A DNA stretch of 29,947 nt from an uncultured Anaeroplasma sp. (lineage in GTDB: Bacteria; Bacillota_I; Bacilli_A; Acholeplasmatales; Anaeroplasmataceae). The DNA lies in contig CAKQBG010000023.1 in NCBI GenBank assembly GCA_934216145.1, positions 1 through 29,947 on the forward strand, given 5' to 3'. Numbering within the stretch: position 1 is the stretch's first letter; the number at the start of each line of letters is the position of its first letter. The notes below the pieces were generated by a model that was not told where the DNA came from, did not search any database, and saw nothing but the letters and a program-made list of their open reading frames with translations. Positions 6,994-15,466 of this stretch are shown here, piece by piece. The position numbers were made by a program, and so were the translations under genes.

Positions 6994-8430
6994 TTAATTA
7001 TCACTTCTATTATAGCCATTAGTCATTCTTTCACTTGATATATTTAATACCTCTTTAAGAACCTTAGCTGTTTCCTCTTTAGCCATTTTACATAGCTTTT
7101 GATTTGCTTCGTTTATTAATGAATAATCATTATTATTAATCATTTTAGCATCATATTCATTTAAAATTTGATGTCCCTTATTAAATACTCTATTTTGATA
7201 TCTTTCAATTTGAATAATACTAGATTTATAGTTACTATCAGCTAAAGCCTGAATAATTCTATTATTCCAATATAAATTATCTAAAGAAATATTTAAGGTA
7301 ACATTACTTAAATATTTAGGAATACTATCAGTATTAGTATAAATAGGAAGAGAAATATTAAAAGCATTAGAACCAAATGAAATCCATTCTACTGCTTCTA
7401 GCTCCTTTGGCATATAGCCTCTAAGCTGTAATATTGCCATCATACCAGTTCTACTAATACCTATAGGACGATAAATTCCCTTTTCAGGATCATCTCCCTT
7501 ATTATAAGGGTTATATTTTGTACCCTGATAATATGATGATAATATATATTTTACATCCTCAACAGTTATCTTACGCTCTGGTACAAGTGACCAAGGAATA
7601 TCATCAGAAATAGGAGTATAATCAGCATTATCTCCTTCCCATTTATAGCTTCTAGGATTAAAATATTTAGCCATATACCAAGCTCTTGGAGTATTATAAA
7701 CATGATCAGCATCACTATTACTACCAAACGCTAAACGTGGATTAAAATTACCATCATTATTTAATGATAAATGGTATTTATCAACTAGATCTTTTAATCC
7801 ACCTGAACACATATTTTCTTTCTTTTCACCATAAGCATCATTAAAATCAAACTTATCCAAACCAAATTGATTTGGCATAATAACATATTCATTATCATCT
7901 ACTTTTCTAGCTATCCAGTTATGACCACCAATAGTCTCTAACCACCATATCTCATCCTTATCAGAAAACGCAATACCATTAGGCTCATAAGTACCATATT
8001 TTTCTAATAGTTCTCCAAGTCTAATAACACCTTCTCTAGCGCTATTAATATATGGTAATACTACAACAACTAAATCCTCTTCTCCAAGTCCACCAGGATT
8101 CTTCTTATCATAAACTACATATGGATCAGCTCCCATAACTCTAGGATTAGAGGTAATAGTTTCTGTTGCGGTCATTGCGACATTAACTTCATTAATACCA
8201 CAAGCAGCCCAAATACCATTTTTAGTATCTACGCTAGGACAAGCAGTATATTTATATCCTTTCTCTGGTAATTCAAGCTCTAAATGAGAAATCTTACTTT
8301 TATATTTATTATTCTTAGGCTCCATTACAATAAGCTTTTTAACATCAAAATGACCATCATCATTTCTAGCTATCATAGTAGAACCATCATTACTAGCATT
8401 TTTTCCAACTAATATTGTTGTACATGCCAT
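6994..8430 (-). CDS. pepD: dipeptidase, peptidase family C69 (PepD type)
   Basis: 478 residues, the normal size. C69 enzymes are Ntn hydrolases that split dipeptides, using an N-terminal cysteine as nucleophile. Here the mature end would be MACTTILVGKNAS with Cys3, followed by STMIARNDD, the family's N-terminal signature. WLETIGGHNWIARK, GIYRPI and FNISLPIYTN segments also fit. No signal peptide follows the chosen start, so it is probably cytoplasmic. The frame extends 18 codons further up, but AAAGGAGATGATATT directly before the ATG at 8430 fixes the start. It has its own promoter-like -10 and a bidirectional terminator. Confidence 0.92.
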   Translation of the reverse strand: MACTTILVGKNASNDGSTMIARNDDGHFDVKKLIVMEPKNNKYKSKISHLELELPEKGYKYTACPSVDTKNGIWAACGINEVNVAMTATETITSNPRVMGADPYVVYDKKNPGGLGEEDLVVVVLPYINSAREGVIRLGELLEKYGTYEPNGIAFSDKDEIWWLETIGGHNWIARKVDDNEYVIMPNQFGLDKFDFNDAYGEKKENMCSGGLKDLVDKYHLSLNNDGNFNPRLAFGSNSDADHVYNTPRAWYMAKYFNPRSYKWEGDNADYTPISDDIPWSLVPERKITVEDVKYILSSYYQGTKYNPYNKGDDPEKGIYRPIGISRTGMMAILQLRGYMPKELEAVEWISFGSNAFNISLPIYTNTDSIPKYLSNVTLNISLDNLYWNNRIIQALADSNYKSSIIQIERYQNRVFNKGHQILNEYDAKMINNNDYSLINEANQKLCKMAKEETAKVLKEVLNISSERMTNGYNRSDN

Positions 8431-8452
8431 AATATCATCTCCTTTAGTTATC

Positions 8453-8458
8453 ATTATA
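8453..8458 (-). promoter_or_regulatory. -10 element of the dipeptidase gene
   Basis: Leftward TATAAT, 23 nt before the start codon, with a weak TTTCTT 17 nt further up. Confidence 0.45.
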
Positions 8459-8499
8459 TAACTATTTTTAAACTTAAGAAACAATTTTATAAAATTAAC

Positions 8500-8524
8500 A
8501 AAAAAAAGACATGCTATATTAGCA
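8500..8524 (-). terminator. short terminator of the GGDEF gene
   Basis: TGCTA pairs with TAGCA around 3 nt, then TGTC and eight T leftward. The stem is only 5 bp and includes the stop codon. Confidence 0.45.
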
Positions 8525-9586
8525 CACCTTCATCTCACGCTTAAATGAATACATATTACTATCTGCTTCCTTTATTGCTGATTCAATTGTATTTTCATTA
8601 GGTATATACATACTATATCCATAGGCAACACTAATACCTTCCAACTTTGATAGTTCATTAAACCTTTTAATAAAATCATCTATTTCATCAAAATACTTAT
8701 AATTAGTAACAACAACTAAAAATTCATCGCCACCATATCTAAATATTCTCCCTTTATCTCCGAAACAAGAAATCAATGTTGATGCTAGCTTAACAATCAT
8801 CATATCACCATTCAAATGACCTAAAGAATCATTTAATTTTTTCAAATTATTTAAATCTAGCATTAATAATACTGCACTCTTCTTTTCAATTTTAGGTAAA
8901 TATGATTCTAAATAATTTCTATTAAATGTCTTAGTTAATACATCCTTACGACATTCAAATCCATTAATTGCAGCAAAATAAACTAATAAACAAACTGATG
9001 AAACATTATAAAAGAAATATGAAAAATCAAATATTCGTTCAAATAAAAAGCATAACGCACTTGTAGATAATATTACAATTAAAAATATATTATCTGATAA
9101 TAATAAATAATTAGCTTTAGTAGCTAAATAATGAAGAGAAAACATCAAAGTAATACAAGCAATAATAACGGGTACTATATATAATGTTCCTCTTACATAC
9201 AAAAGCTCATTAGTAAATCCAAATAATATTGGAGTAAAATTAGTAGTAATACATAATATAAAATTAACTATTATTGGAACTAAAAAAGCTATCTTATAGC
9301 CTATCTTAACATTAGTATAGTTAACTAATAATAAACATGGTAGCATAGGTGTAATCATGAAGCAAATAGATTGAATTAAGGTTAATATAATACTAGTATT
9401 ATAAATATTATTGTTCATAATATAGCTTTTAATATTAGCTAATGTAGAAACAATAAATAATAATACTGCACAAATAAATATACCATTTCTTCTATTTTTA
9501 TCTATAGTAGAATTAAGACAACATAACGCTATTAAAAAAATATCAATAATAATACCTATTGCATTTATCTCATATTCAATTAGCAT
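8519..9586 (-). CDS. membrane diguanylate cyclase (GGDEF)
   Basis: 355 residues. About 190 N-terminal residues form six or seven hydrophobic segments, a membrane sensor of unknown ligand. The C-terminal half is a GGDEF domain with FRYGGDEFLVVV and DLNNLKKLNDSLGHLNGD, the residues that bind GTP and metal. It should make cyclic di-GMP from two GTP. The inhibitory I-site RxxD five residues before GGDEF is replaced by GDKG, so product inhibition may be absent. There is no EAL domain. The start has AGAAGGTGATATA. It is a single gene with a strong promoter. Confidence 0.9.
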   Translation of the reverse strand: MLIEYEINAIGIIIDIFLIALCCLNSTIDKNRRNGIFICAVLLFIVSTLANIKSYIMNNNIYNTSIILTLIQSICFMITPMLPCLLLVNYTNVKIGYKIAFLVPIIVNFILCITTNFTPILFGFTNELLYVRGTLYIVPVIIACITLMFSLHYLATKANYLLLSDNIFLIVILSTSALCFLFERIFDFSYFFYNVSSVCLLVYFAAINGFECRKDVLTKTFNRNYLESYLPKIEKKSAVLLMLDLNNLKKLNDSLGHLNGDMMIVKLASTLISCFGDKGRIFRYGGDEFLVVVTNYKYFDEIDDFIKRFNELSKLEGISVAYGYSMYIPNENTIESAIKEADSNMYSFKREMKVC

Positions 9587-9610
9587 TATATCACCTTCTT
9601 ATATTTTGTG

Positions 9611-9639
9611 ATTATACCATATAATTTAAAATTCAACAA
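9611..9639 (-). promoter_or_regulatory. promoter of the GGDEF gene
   Basis: Leftward TTGTTG (9634-9639), 17-bp spacer ending TGG, TATAAT (9611-9616). The TGN makes it an extended -10. Confidence 0.8.
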
Positions 9640-9769
9640 ATAAAAGTGATTTTTAATACATAATTAACTTTATTTCAATAAAAAGCAAGTAAAAAGCCTA
9701 TAAAAAAGCTTAATTGACTAAAAACTTTGCATAATTGTTCAATCCAATTACTTTTTAAATCACTAGAAT

Positions 9770-9958
9770 CTAGCTTAATAGAAAAAATAACCATATCATG
9801 CCTATTAAGCCAATACCTAAAAATACTAAAGAAAAAGGATTTAATAATGAATAAAAGAAAACACTCATATCATTATTAATACAATCTAATACAAAGGCTA
9901 CTATCATAACAACAAAGCCTAAAGGCATAAATATCTCATTTACAAAAATAAAGCCCAA
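9770..9958 (-). CDS. small membrane protein, possibly decayed
   Basis: 62 residues from a TTG at 9958, with two hydrophobic segments (FMPLGFVVMIVAFVLD and FSLVFLGIGLIGMIWLFFLL). There is no ribosome site before the TTG. The frame continues upstream as VALKRKYLGFIF, with AAAGGG placed correctly before a GTA where a start codon would be expected. That suggests a lost start. No family is recognised. The 9587-10152 gap otherwise holds the GGDEF promoter and the fragment at 9979-10141. Confidence 0.35.
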   Translation of the reverse strand: MGFIFVNEIFMPLGFVVMIVAFVLDCINNDMSVFFYSLLNPFSLVFLGIGLIGMIWLFFLLS

Positions 9959-9978
9959 ATATTTTCTTTTTAAAGCTA

Positions 9979-10141
9979 CTATTTTCCCTTTAATAATCCT
10001 GAAATAAAGGTAATAGAAGCTCCTATAATAAAGATAACACTATTACCTAATATAATAGCCACTAAACCAAAAATATAACAGTTAGAGAATCAACTAATGA
10101 ATCTTTAATGTAAAATCCTCTAGTACAATATTCTTATTCAT
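9979..10141 (-). pseudogene. frameshifted small membrane protein gene
   Basis: Three frames read in turn give a coherent peptide: MNKNIVLEDF from an ATG at 10141, then IKDSLVDSLTVIF in the next frame, then FGLVAIILGNSVIFIIGASI, then TFISGLLKGK and a stop at 9979. Together they make a roughly 53-residue protein with one or two membrane helices, interrupted by two single-base shifts. It lies directly upstream of the 9770-9958 frame, so the two may have been a pair. This is inference from reading frames only. Confidence 0.35.
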
Positions 10142-10152
10142 TTTATTATTAA

Positions 10153-10626
10153 TTATCTTATATCTCTATTTTTTAATTTAGTAAGCTTATTAATAGATTT
10201 AGTTAATAAATCTCTAGTATCACTATATTTTTTTAAATAGCTATCTAATAATTGATTAAAGCTATTTTTAGATTTATCTAGCATTGAATTAAGCTTACTA
10301 ATAAGCTTAGCTTCAATCAGACTAGATTCATCTCCATCATAAATATTACTTATTCTTAATAATTCATGTTCAAGAGTAGCTATTTCACTACTTAATGACT
10401 TATAACTAACCTCAAAAGAATCAATTAAATTATAAATAGACTCAAGTCTTTTATTTAAATCTAATGATAATGAATTAATATTTTCCTCATAATCATGTAA
10501 AAATAATTGATGCTTACGAACTAATTCATTATATTTATTAATACATTCATTTAGGCTTTTTTCTTTTTCATCAATATAATTATCTAAGCCCTCAAGCTTA
10601 TAAGCCTCTTCTACATTTATAACCAT
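10153..10626 (-). CDS. coiled-coil protein, third gene of the helicase cassette
   Basis: 157 residues, almost all predicted alpha-helical and heptad-like, rich in K, E, L, N and S (KEKSLNECINKYNELVRKHQ, SSEIATLEHELLRISN, LDKSKNSFNQLLDSYLKKYS). There is no signal peptide or membrane segment. I recognise no family. It starts one base after the helicase stop (TAG-T-ATG), with AGGAG inside the helicase end, so it is translated together with it. A structural or accessory role for the helicase is likely but not shown. Confidence 0.75.
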   Translation of the reverse strand: MVINVEEAYKLEGLDNYIDEKEKSLNECINKYNELVRKHQLFLHDYEENINSLSLDLNKRLESIYNLIDSFEVSYKSLSSEIATLEHELLRISNIYDGDESSLIEAKLISKLNSMLDKSKNSFNQLLDSYLKKYSDTRDLLTKSINKLTKLKNRDIR

Positions 10627-10627
10627 A

Positions 10628-13324
10628 CTAAGCTCCTATTCTGATATTTGATATTTTCTTTTCTAAAGCTTCCTTTTTTCTTTTGAAATAGCCAAGCTCA
10701 TTAAAGCAGGAAATATCATCATCATTTAACATATTTTTTGAATTAATAATAATTCTACTAATATCAGAATCATTATACTTTTCTATATTATTTCCTTCTC
10801 TTAAATCTAAAGTAATAAGCATATCTAAATTATCTAATACAGTATAAATAACTCTAGCTAAATCAAAACGATTCTTTCTTTTATATGAATCAGCAAGATT
10901 AATAAGCTTATCAATAGAACCCTTATTTAGAGAATAATCCTTAATATAGGCTAACGCATCCTTTAAATTATCATAATCCTCTTTAGAATAGAATGTCAAA
11001 TTCTCCTCTGTAGCTAAAAAATCTAAATTTCTAAAAGAATCTCTAGCTCTAAAATAATAATTAACCTTTTGAGATAAAAGCTCCTCTAAGAATAATCCTA
11101 CATTTTCCTTTAATAAAGGAGAAATAAGCTTTTTTAATACTCCTAAAGTATATTCTCCTAGGATATTCTCATCCTCAAGCTCTAGGAAATTAGTTCTACA
11201 TCTAGTAATACCTACATAAAGCTGATTATAAAATATTCTTGCAGCACGAGAATAAGAATAATCATCACTAAATAAGCTTTCATATTCCTTACTCTTACTA
11301 GAACAAATCTTATATACTATAACAAAATCCTCTTCTCTACCTTTAGATTCACTAATAGTAAATACCTTTTCAGGATCAATCCTATATTTATTAATAAGCT
11401 CTTTCTTAGATTCATTATCAGAGGTAATATACATAATATTTTGAACATTTTTAGCCTTACTAATACTATCTAATATTTCTTCTGCAATACTCCAATCAGT
11501 AACTAAATTACCACTTGTTTCAAAATCTCTGTTCTTATTACTAACTAAAGGTAAATAGCTTCCTTCACCCTCAGTGCCGAACAATTCCTTACCTTTTTTT
11601 CTTAATGCCTCAAGCTCACGACAAATCGCTTCTGAATAACGGAAGGTAGAATTAAGTATTTGCTTCTCATAATCATTAATTCCGTTAACCATATAAATAG
11701 TTTCAATATTCTCTTGCTGTAGGAAGGTAGGATTAATAGTTTGTTCAAAATCGCCAAAGATATGAATAGCTCCATAATTATCATCTTTATATGATAATCT
11801 AACAAGAGTGTGAATTTGACGTTCAGTCATATCCTGAAACTCATCAACAATAATATTTCTAAAAATACCCTTATCTAAAATATAATCAATATTTTCAATA
11901 ACAAAATATGCTAAATCATTATCATCATATAAATGATTCTTATCCATATAAGACTGAAAAGCCTTTGAAACCTCATATAAGACCTCTATTTCCTTTTCAA
12001 AGTCTTTTCTAGTATTACCTCTATATCCTTCTATAAGCATAAGTTCTCTCTTAAACAAAGGATAATAATCTAATACCTTCTTATTTTCTCTTACTGGATT
12101 AGCAAAATCATAATAAGTATTAAATGTCTCATAAAGAGTATCTAAATCACTAAAACGAGAATTAATTCTCTTAAACATTTGATTATATCTTTTAATTGCG
12201 ACATTAAACCAAGCTTTAAATGTTTCATATCCAGGCTCTTCAGTAAAATCAACATAATCATCTAATAAGCTCTTAAGCTCATTACTTTCGTTATTTGATA
12301 TATTAAATGAGGAACTAAAAAATTCAATAATTTCTTCATCCCTAGCTTTATTAATAATCTTACCCTTATAGATACCTCTAAAGAATAAATAAGGATAATC
12401 ACTACCATTTTTTTCTATAATTTCATTTAATAAAGGTACATAGCTTCTATTTAAAGAATCATATCCATTATTCATCCAATTATAAAAGCTATTTAAATTT
12501 ACTATTCTATTCTTTAATAAATCATTACTATTAAGCTTTTTATCATTAGTTAATGAATATATACCATTAATTAAATAATAACCTGGAATATTAATATTAC
12601 TAGATCCTAAAACCTCTAAAAAGAAATCCTTAGTAGTAAAAACATTCTTACAAATAGGATTTTTTATATCATCCCAAAAATTATCTATTTCATATGTTAC
12701 ATAGGATGCTAACTTTTCAGAATAGGTAATAAAAGAATCATCTCTAATAGAAAAGCTCTTAATATTATCTATAGAAGCATGATTAATATAGGAATTAATC
12801 GCAACATCAGTCTTACCTGTACCAGCCGCACCTAATACTACGTTATATTTATTACTAGAAGCAATTCTTTTTTGATTCTCAGTAGGTACATATTCTCTTT
12901 TCCATTCATGTACTCTATCTAAATCCTCTTTTATATTTCTATCACTAATACTACTATCCTTTGATGCTAAATATAAAAGCTTATATTCATCAGATGATAA
13001 TCTTTTTCTAACCTCAACAAAATATAAGTCAAAATAGCTATTATTAGGAGAATATTTCATTAATCCATTATAGCTACTAGATAAATCCATTATCTCCTTA
13101 CTATTTTTAAAATAGCTTTCAAGTTCATCATCTGTTCCAGTTTTCAAAAAATCCATTAATCGATTAATTCTCTTAACAGTATTACGATTAAAATCTAAAG
13201 AGAACTTAACCCCCTCTGGAATCAGTCTATCATCTCTCACTCCATCATCAATATGTAAGGTTCTTTCTTTTAATTCATCATTTATTTCATTAGATAGATA
13301 TATCTTTCTATTATTAACCTTCAT
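10628..13324 (-). CDS. UvrD/Rep-family superfamily 1 helicase
   Basis: 898 residues. Motifs in order: Q-motif PTENQKRIA, Walker A GAAGTGKTD (about 165-173), Walker B DEFQD (about 494-498), motif III IFGDFEQTI, motif IV LNSTFRYS, motif V ISESKGREEDFVIV, motif VI LYVGITRCR. These are the ATPase and 3'-5' translocase motifs of SF1A. About 150 N-terminal residues precede the helicase core and about 190 helical residues follow it. No nuclease motif is seen. Two ATGs lie close together, and AAAGGAG is correctly spaced only for the one at 13324. It overlaps the upstream arginase-fold gene by 11 nt. It may be HelD-like (RNA polymerase recycling) or act in repair or defence; the family assignment is firm, the role is not. 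Confidence 0.88.
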   Translation of the reverse strand: MKVNNRKIYLSNEINDELKERTLHIDDGVRDDRLIPEGVKFSLDFNRNTVKRINRLMDFLKTGTDDELESYFKNSKEIMDLSSSYNGLMKYSPNNSYFDLYFVEVRKRLSSDEYKLLYLASKDSSISDRNIKEDLDRVHEWKREYVPTENQKRIASSNKYNVVLGAAGTGKTDVAINSYINHASIDNIKSFSIRDDSFITYSEKLASYVTYEIDNFWDDIKNPICKNVFTTKDFFLEVLGSSNINIPGYYLINGIYSLTNDKKLNSNDLLKNRIVNLNSFYNWMNNGYDSLNRSYVPLLNEIIEKNGSDYPYLFFRGIYKGKIINKARDEEIIEFFSSSFNISNNESNELKSLLDDYVDFTEEPGYETFKAWFNVAIKRYNQMFKRINSRFSDLDTLYETFNTYYDFANPVRENKKVLDYYPLFKRELMLIEGYRGNTRKDFEKEIEVLYEVSKAFQSYMDKNHLYDDNDLAYFVIENIDYILDKGIFRNIIVDEFQDMTERQIHTLVRLSYKDDNYGAIHIFGDFEQTINPTFLQQENIETIYMVNGINDYEKQILNSTFRYSEAICRELEALRKKGKELFGTEGEGSYLPLVSNKNRDFETSGNLVTDWSIAEEILDSISKAKNVQNIMYITSDNESKKELINKYRIDPEKVFTISESKGREEDFVIVYKICSSKSKEYESLFSDDYSYSRAARIFYNQLYVGITRCRTNFLELEDENILGEYTLGVLKKLISPLLKENVGLFLEELLSQKVNYYFRARDSFRNLDFLATEENLTFYSKEDYDNLKDALAYIKDYSLNKGSIDKLINLADSYKRKNRFDLARVIYTVLDNLDMLITLDLREGNNIEKYNDSDISRIIINSKNMLNDDDISCFNELGYFKRKKEALEKKISNIRIGA

Positions 13325-14054
13325 TCTCATTCTCCTTTAAATCAATTTCTATTTCATTAATAAAATCACTATTGATTTTATCATCCTTTTTTATTTCGTT
13401 ATAATAAGAAATATTTTCTTCACATTCACCACAAATATCTATTCCAATAACTCGATCATTATTAAATATAATATCTATAGCCTTTAATAAATCATTTTCC
13501 TTTAATAATCCTTGATCCCAATTAGTATCAATAACACTATTATCTAATATATCCTTGTCTATAGAAATATAAACAGGATAATCACTAATAAGCATTTTAG
13601 CCTCCTCTAGCGATGAAGCATTAATAATATTACTCTCTGTAATATTATTTATTATCCCCTTAGTTTCTACCTTTGGACCTACAATAATAATTTTCTTTAA
13701 AAATTTATTATTCTTTACATGATTAATCCAATTACCACAGGTTATACAATTAATAAAATCATCATCCTTCATATCAGAATGATGATCAAATACTATTAAA
13801 GAAAAATCATAATCTATTAAATCACAAAATAACTTTGTTAAATAATGATAATCTCCTGAATCAATAAAATGAATTCCATTTAATTCCTTTTTAGTGAAAT
13901 ATTTTTTAATATTTAAATACCCTTCATCTCCTAGTATATATCTAGTAGATGAAATATTAGATAAATCAATAAACTTAAAATTATCATTTTTATAAAATGA
14001 TTCTTCTCTATATACATTAGTAAAATTATAAATATATATTTTATTACTATCCAT
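13314..14054 (-). CDS. arginase-fold (ureohydrolase / UPF0489-like) protein
   Basis: 246 residues. The metal-site motifs of the arginase/deacetylase fold are present: H70 in DSGDYHY, D90-H-H-S-D94, and D166-K-D168 in YISIDKDILD, with GIDICGE near 204-210 in the place of the catalytic glutamate loop. All six expected ligands can be assigned. The rest differs strongly from true arginase or agmatinase, and the SGDYHYL and CGNWINH patterns recall UPF0489-like proteins. The substrate is unknown. The ATG at 14063 overlaps the AAGGATGG ribosome site, so the ATG at 14054 is chosen. It is the first gene of a three-gene operon with its own promoter; the coupling to a helicase is unusual. Confidence 0.75.
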   Translation of the reverse strand: MDSNKIYIYNFTNVYREESFYKNDNFKFIDLSNISSTRYILGDEGYLNIKKYFTKKELNGIHFIDSGDYHYLTKLFCDLIDYDFSLIVFDHHSDMKDDDFINCITCGNWINHVKNNKFLKKIIIVGPKVETKGIINNITESNIINASSLEEAKMLISDYPVYISIDKDILDNSVIDTNWDQGLLKENDLLKAIDIIFNNDRVIGIDICGECEENISYYNEIKKDDKINSDFINEIEIDLKENENEG

Positions 14055-14083
14055 AATATCCATCCTTACTAAAATACAGGTTG

Positions 14084-14112
14084 ATTATACAATAATATAG
14101 CTAATTTTACAA
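14084..14112 (-). promoter_or_regulatory. promoter of the arginase-fold/helicase/coiled-coil operon
   Basis: Leftward TTGTAA (14107-14112), 17-bp spacer, TATAAT (14084-14089), about 30 nt before the first start codon. Confidence 0.8.
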
Positions 14113-14115
14113 ATT

Positions 14116-14142
14116 AAAAAGATTAACCAATAATGATTAATC
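14116..14142 (-). terminator. terminator of the ndk-like operon
   Basis: GATTAATCA pairs with TGGTTAATC (one wobble) around TTAT, then TTTTTAATTTG leftward. It overlaps the stop of the small membrane gene and lies just upstream of the next promoter. Confidence 0.75.
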
Positions 14143-14466
14143 CTTATTATAATACTTATAATTATTTAAAAAATAACGAATAAAGAAAAGAGGGGCTAAA
14201 GCTAAAGGAAGTAATAATAATTCTATTATGTATATAGCAATAAATACTATTTGATTATAAGAACCACTCTTTAAATATGATTTAATCTCTAAAAAACCAA
14301 AACGATAGCTAGCAGGTAAAAAGATTGACCATATTGAAACAATAACACAGGATACAATTTTATAATTATCCCATTCAGTTTTAGTTAAGAAAAATATTCC
14401 TATAGCTAAAGCCATTAATAATACTGATAATAATATTGTCTTTATAAAATTCTTTGATTCTTTCAT
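14137..14466 (-). CDS. small integral membrane protein
   Basis: 109 residues with about three hydrophobic segments (TILLSVLLMALAIGIFFL, SCVIVSIWSIFLPASY, FIAIYIIELLLLPLALAPLF) and a tyrosine/asparagine-rich end NNYKYYNKD. I recognise no family. Its ATG overlaps the stop of the upstream kinase-like gene (TAATG), so it is translated with it and ends at a shared terminator. A functional link is suggested only by this coupling. Confidence 0.7.
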   Translation of the reverse strand: MKESKNFIKTILLSVLLMALAIGIFFLTKTEWDNYKIVSCVIVSIWSIFLPASYRFGFLEIKSYLKSGSYNQIVFIAIYIIELLLLPLALAPLFFIRYFLNNYKYYNKD

Positions 14467-14897
14467 TATATTAGCTTCTTCTTTAAATAATAAAATAACG
14501 CAATCTCACGCTGTGTATCAAGCTCAAGCATAGTATCTCCTACCTTAGTTTTACTTGAACAGTGTAATATATTTCTCATTACATCTGTTTTCAAATTAAA
14601 TTCCTTAGGTAGAGTATGACGTAATTCCTCAACTGTATTTCTACAAATAGTTAACGCATCATTTCCCTCATAGATCATACCAAATGATTTGCCACTTGTA
14701 ATATAATTAACTAATTCCATATAATATGGCTTACCACTCTTTTCAGTATAATGAAGCTTAGCACATTCATCATCATAGTAAATATAAGCAAAATCAACCA
14801 TTTTAACACCCTTTGATTCTAATACCTCTATTACTCTTTTAATTAATTTTGAATCAGTAAAGCCAGGCTTTACCATGACATAACATCTTTCAACCAT
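14466..14897 (-). CDS. ndk: divergent nucleoside diphosphate kinase
   Basis: 143 residues. NDK transfers the gamma phosphate between nucleotides through a phosphohistidine. Family landmarks are ERCYVMVKP (K10), LHYTEKSGKPYY (Y50), ITSGKSFGMIYEGNDAL, R86 and RNILHCSS, where H112 is the catalytic histidine and N109 its partner. The C-terminal REIALFYY also matches. Two standard parts are altered. The PDGVQRG loop after KP is GFTDSK, and the segment TIRGDFG, which carries a phosphate-binding arginine, is replaced by KEFNLKTDVM. Activity or nucleotide preference may therefore differ. AGGAGG precedes the ATG by 7 nt. Confidence 0.8.
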   Translation of the reverse strand: MVERCYVMVKPGFTDSKLIKRVIEVLESKGVKMVDFAYIYYDDECAKLHYTEKSGKPYYMELVNYITSGKSFGMIYEGNDALTICRNTVEELRHTLPKEFNLKTDVMRNILHCSSKTKVGDTMLELDTQREIALFYYLKKKLI

Positions 14898-14928
14898 TAT
14901 AAATCCTCCTATTTTTAAGTTTCAATTT

Positions 14929-15159
14929 TTATTCAAAATATTTTTTAAATATTTTCATTTCATTTATTTTTATATTATATTTATTAACTAAATACTTATA
15001 TATTAATAGTTTTTCCTCTATTTTTATCAGGAATAAAATTAAATAATTTAATAAGCTAATAGAATCACCATTTTTATTATATTTAGCTTTATTAATAGCC
15101 ATTACTTCCTTTATAATATGACTACAGATAAATCTCAATTTTGTCTTATCTTTTAGCAT
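14929..15159 (-). CDS. uncertain short reading frame upstream of ndk
   Basis: 76 codons (MLKDKTKLRFICSHIIKEVM onward), lysine- and isoleucine-rich and helical, with no recognised family. Its ATG directly follows and overlaps a TATAAT and has no ribosome site, so it may be a decayed gene or a chance frame in AT-rich DNA. The 15160-15435 stretch upstream holds no gene or clear signal that I can support. Confidence 0.2.
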   Translation of the reverse strand: MLKDKTKLRFICSHIIKEVMAINKAKYNKNGDSISLLNYLILFLIKIEEKLLIYKYLVNKYNIKINEMKIFKKYFE

Positions 15160-15433
15160 ATTATATAAATTTAGGGATTAAAAAATAATTCATCCTAATT
15201 AACTATTTTCTTTTTTAATTAGCATTAGTTAATAACAATCTCTAAATCAAGTTCTTTCTTTTTCCTTTAAAAGCTTTTTATAAGATGTATTCAATACTTT
15301 ATTTATTTGATAATAGTTATTTTAACTATTAAACTGCTTAATTCATCAATTCTCATAGACTACATCTTTTTCCTATATTATATAATAATATTTTTAAAAA
15401 TACTATCAAATTAAACATAATAATTTATTTATA

Positions 15434-15462
15434 AAAAAGAAAAAGTGTACCGAAGTACACTT
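15434..15462 (-). terminator. UUCG-loop terminator after the AEC pseudogene
   Basis: Leftward AAGTGTAC-TTCG-GTACACTT, then TTTCTTTTTTAT. It is a perfect 8-bp stem with a stable UUCG tetraloop. Confidence 0.92.
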
Positions 15463-15466
15463 AGTA

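Noticed and set aside
11602..11805. 67-codon leftward frame inside the helicase gene
   Set aside because: Wholly within the helicase in another frame; no ribosome site.
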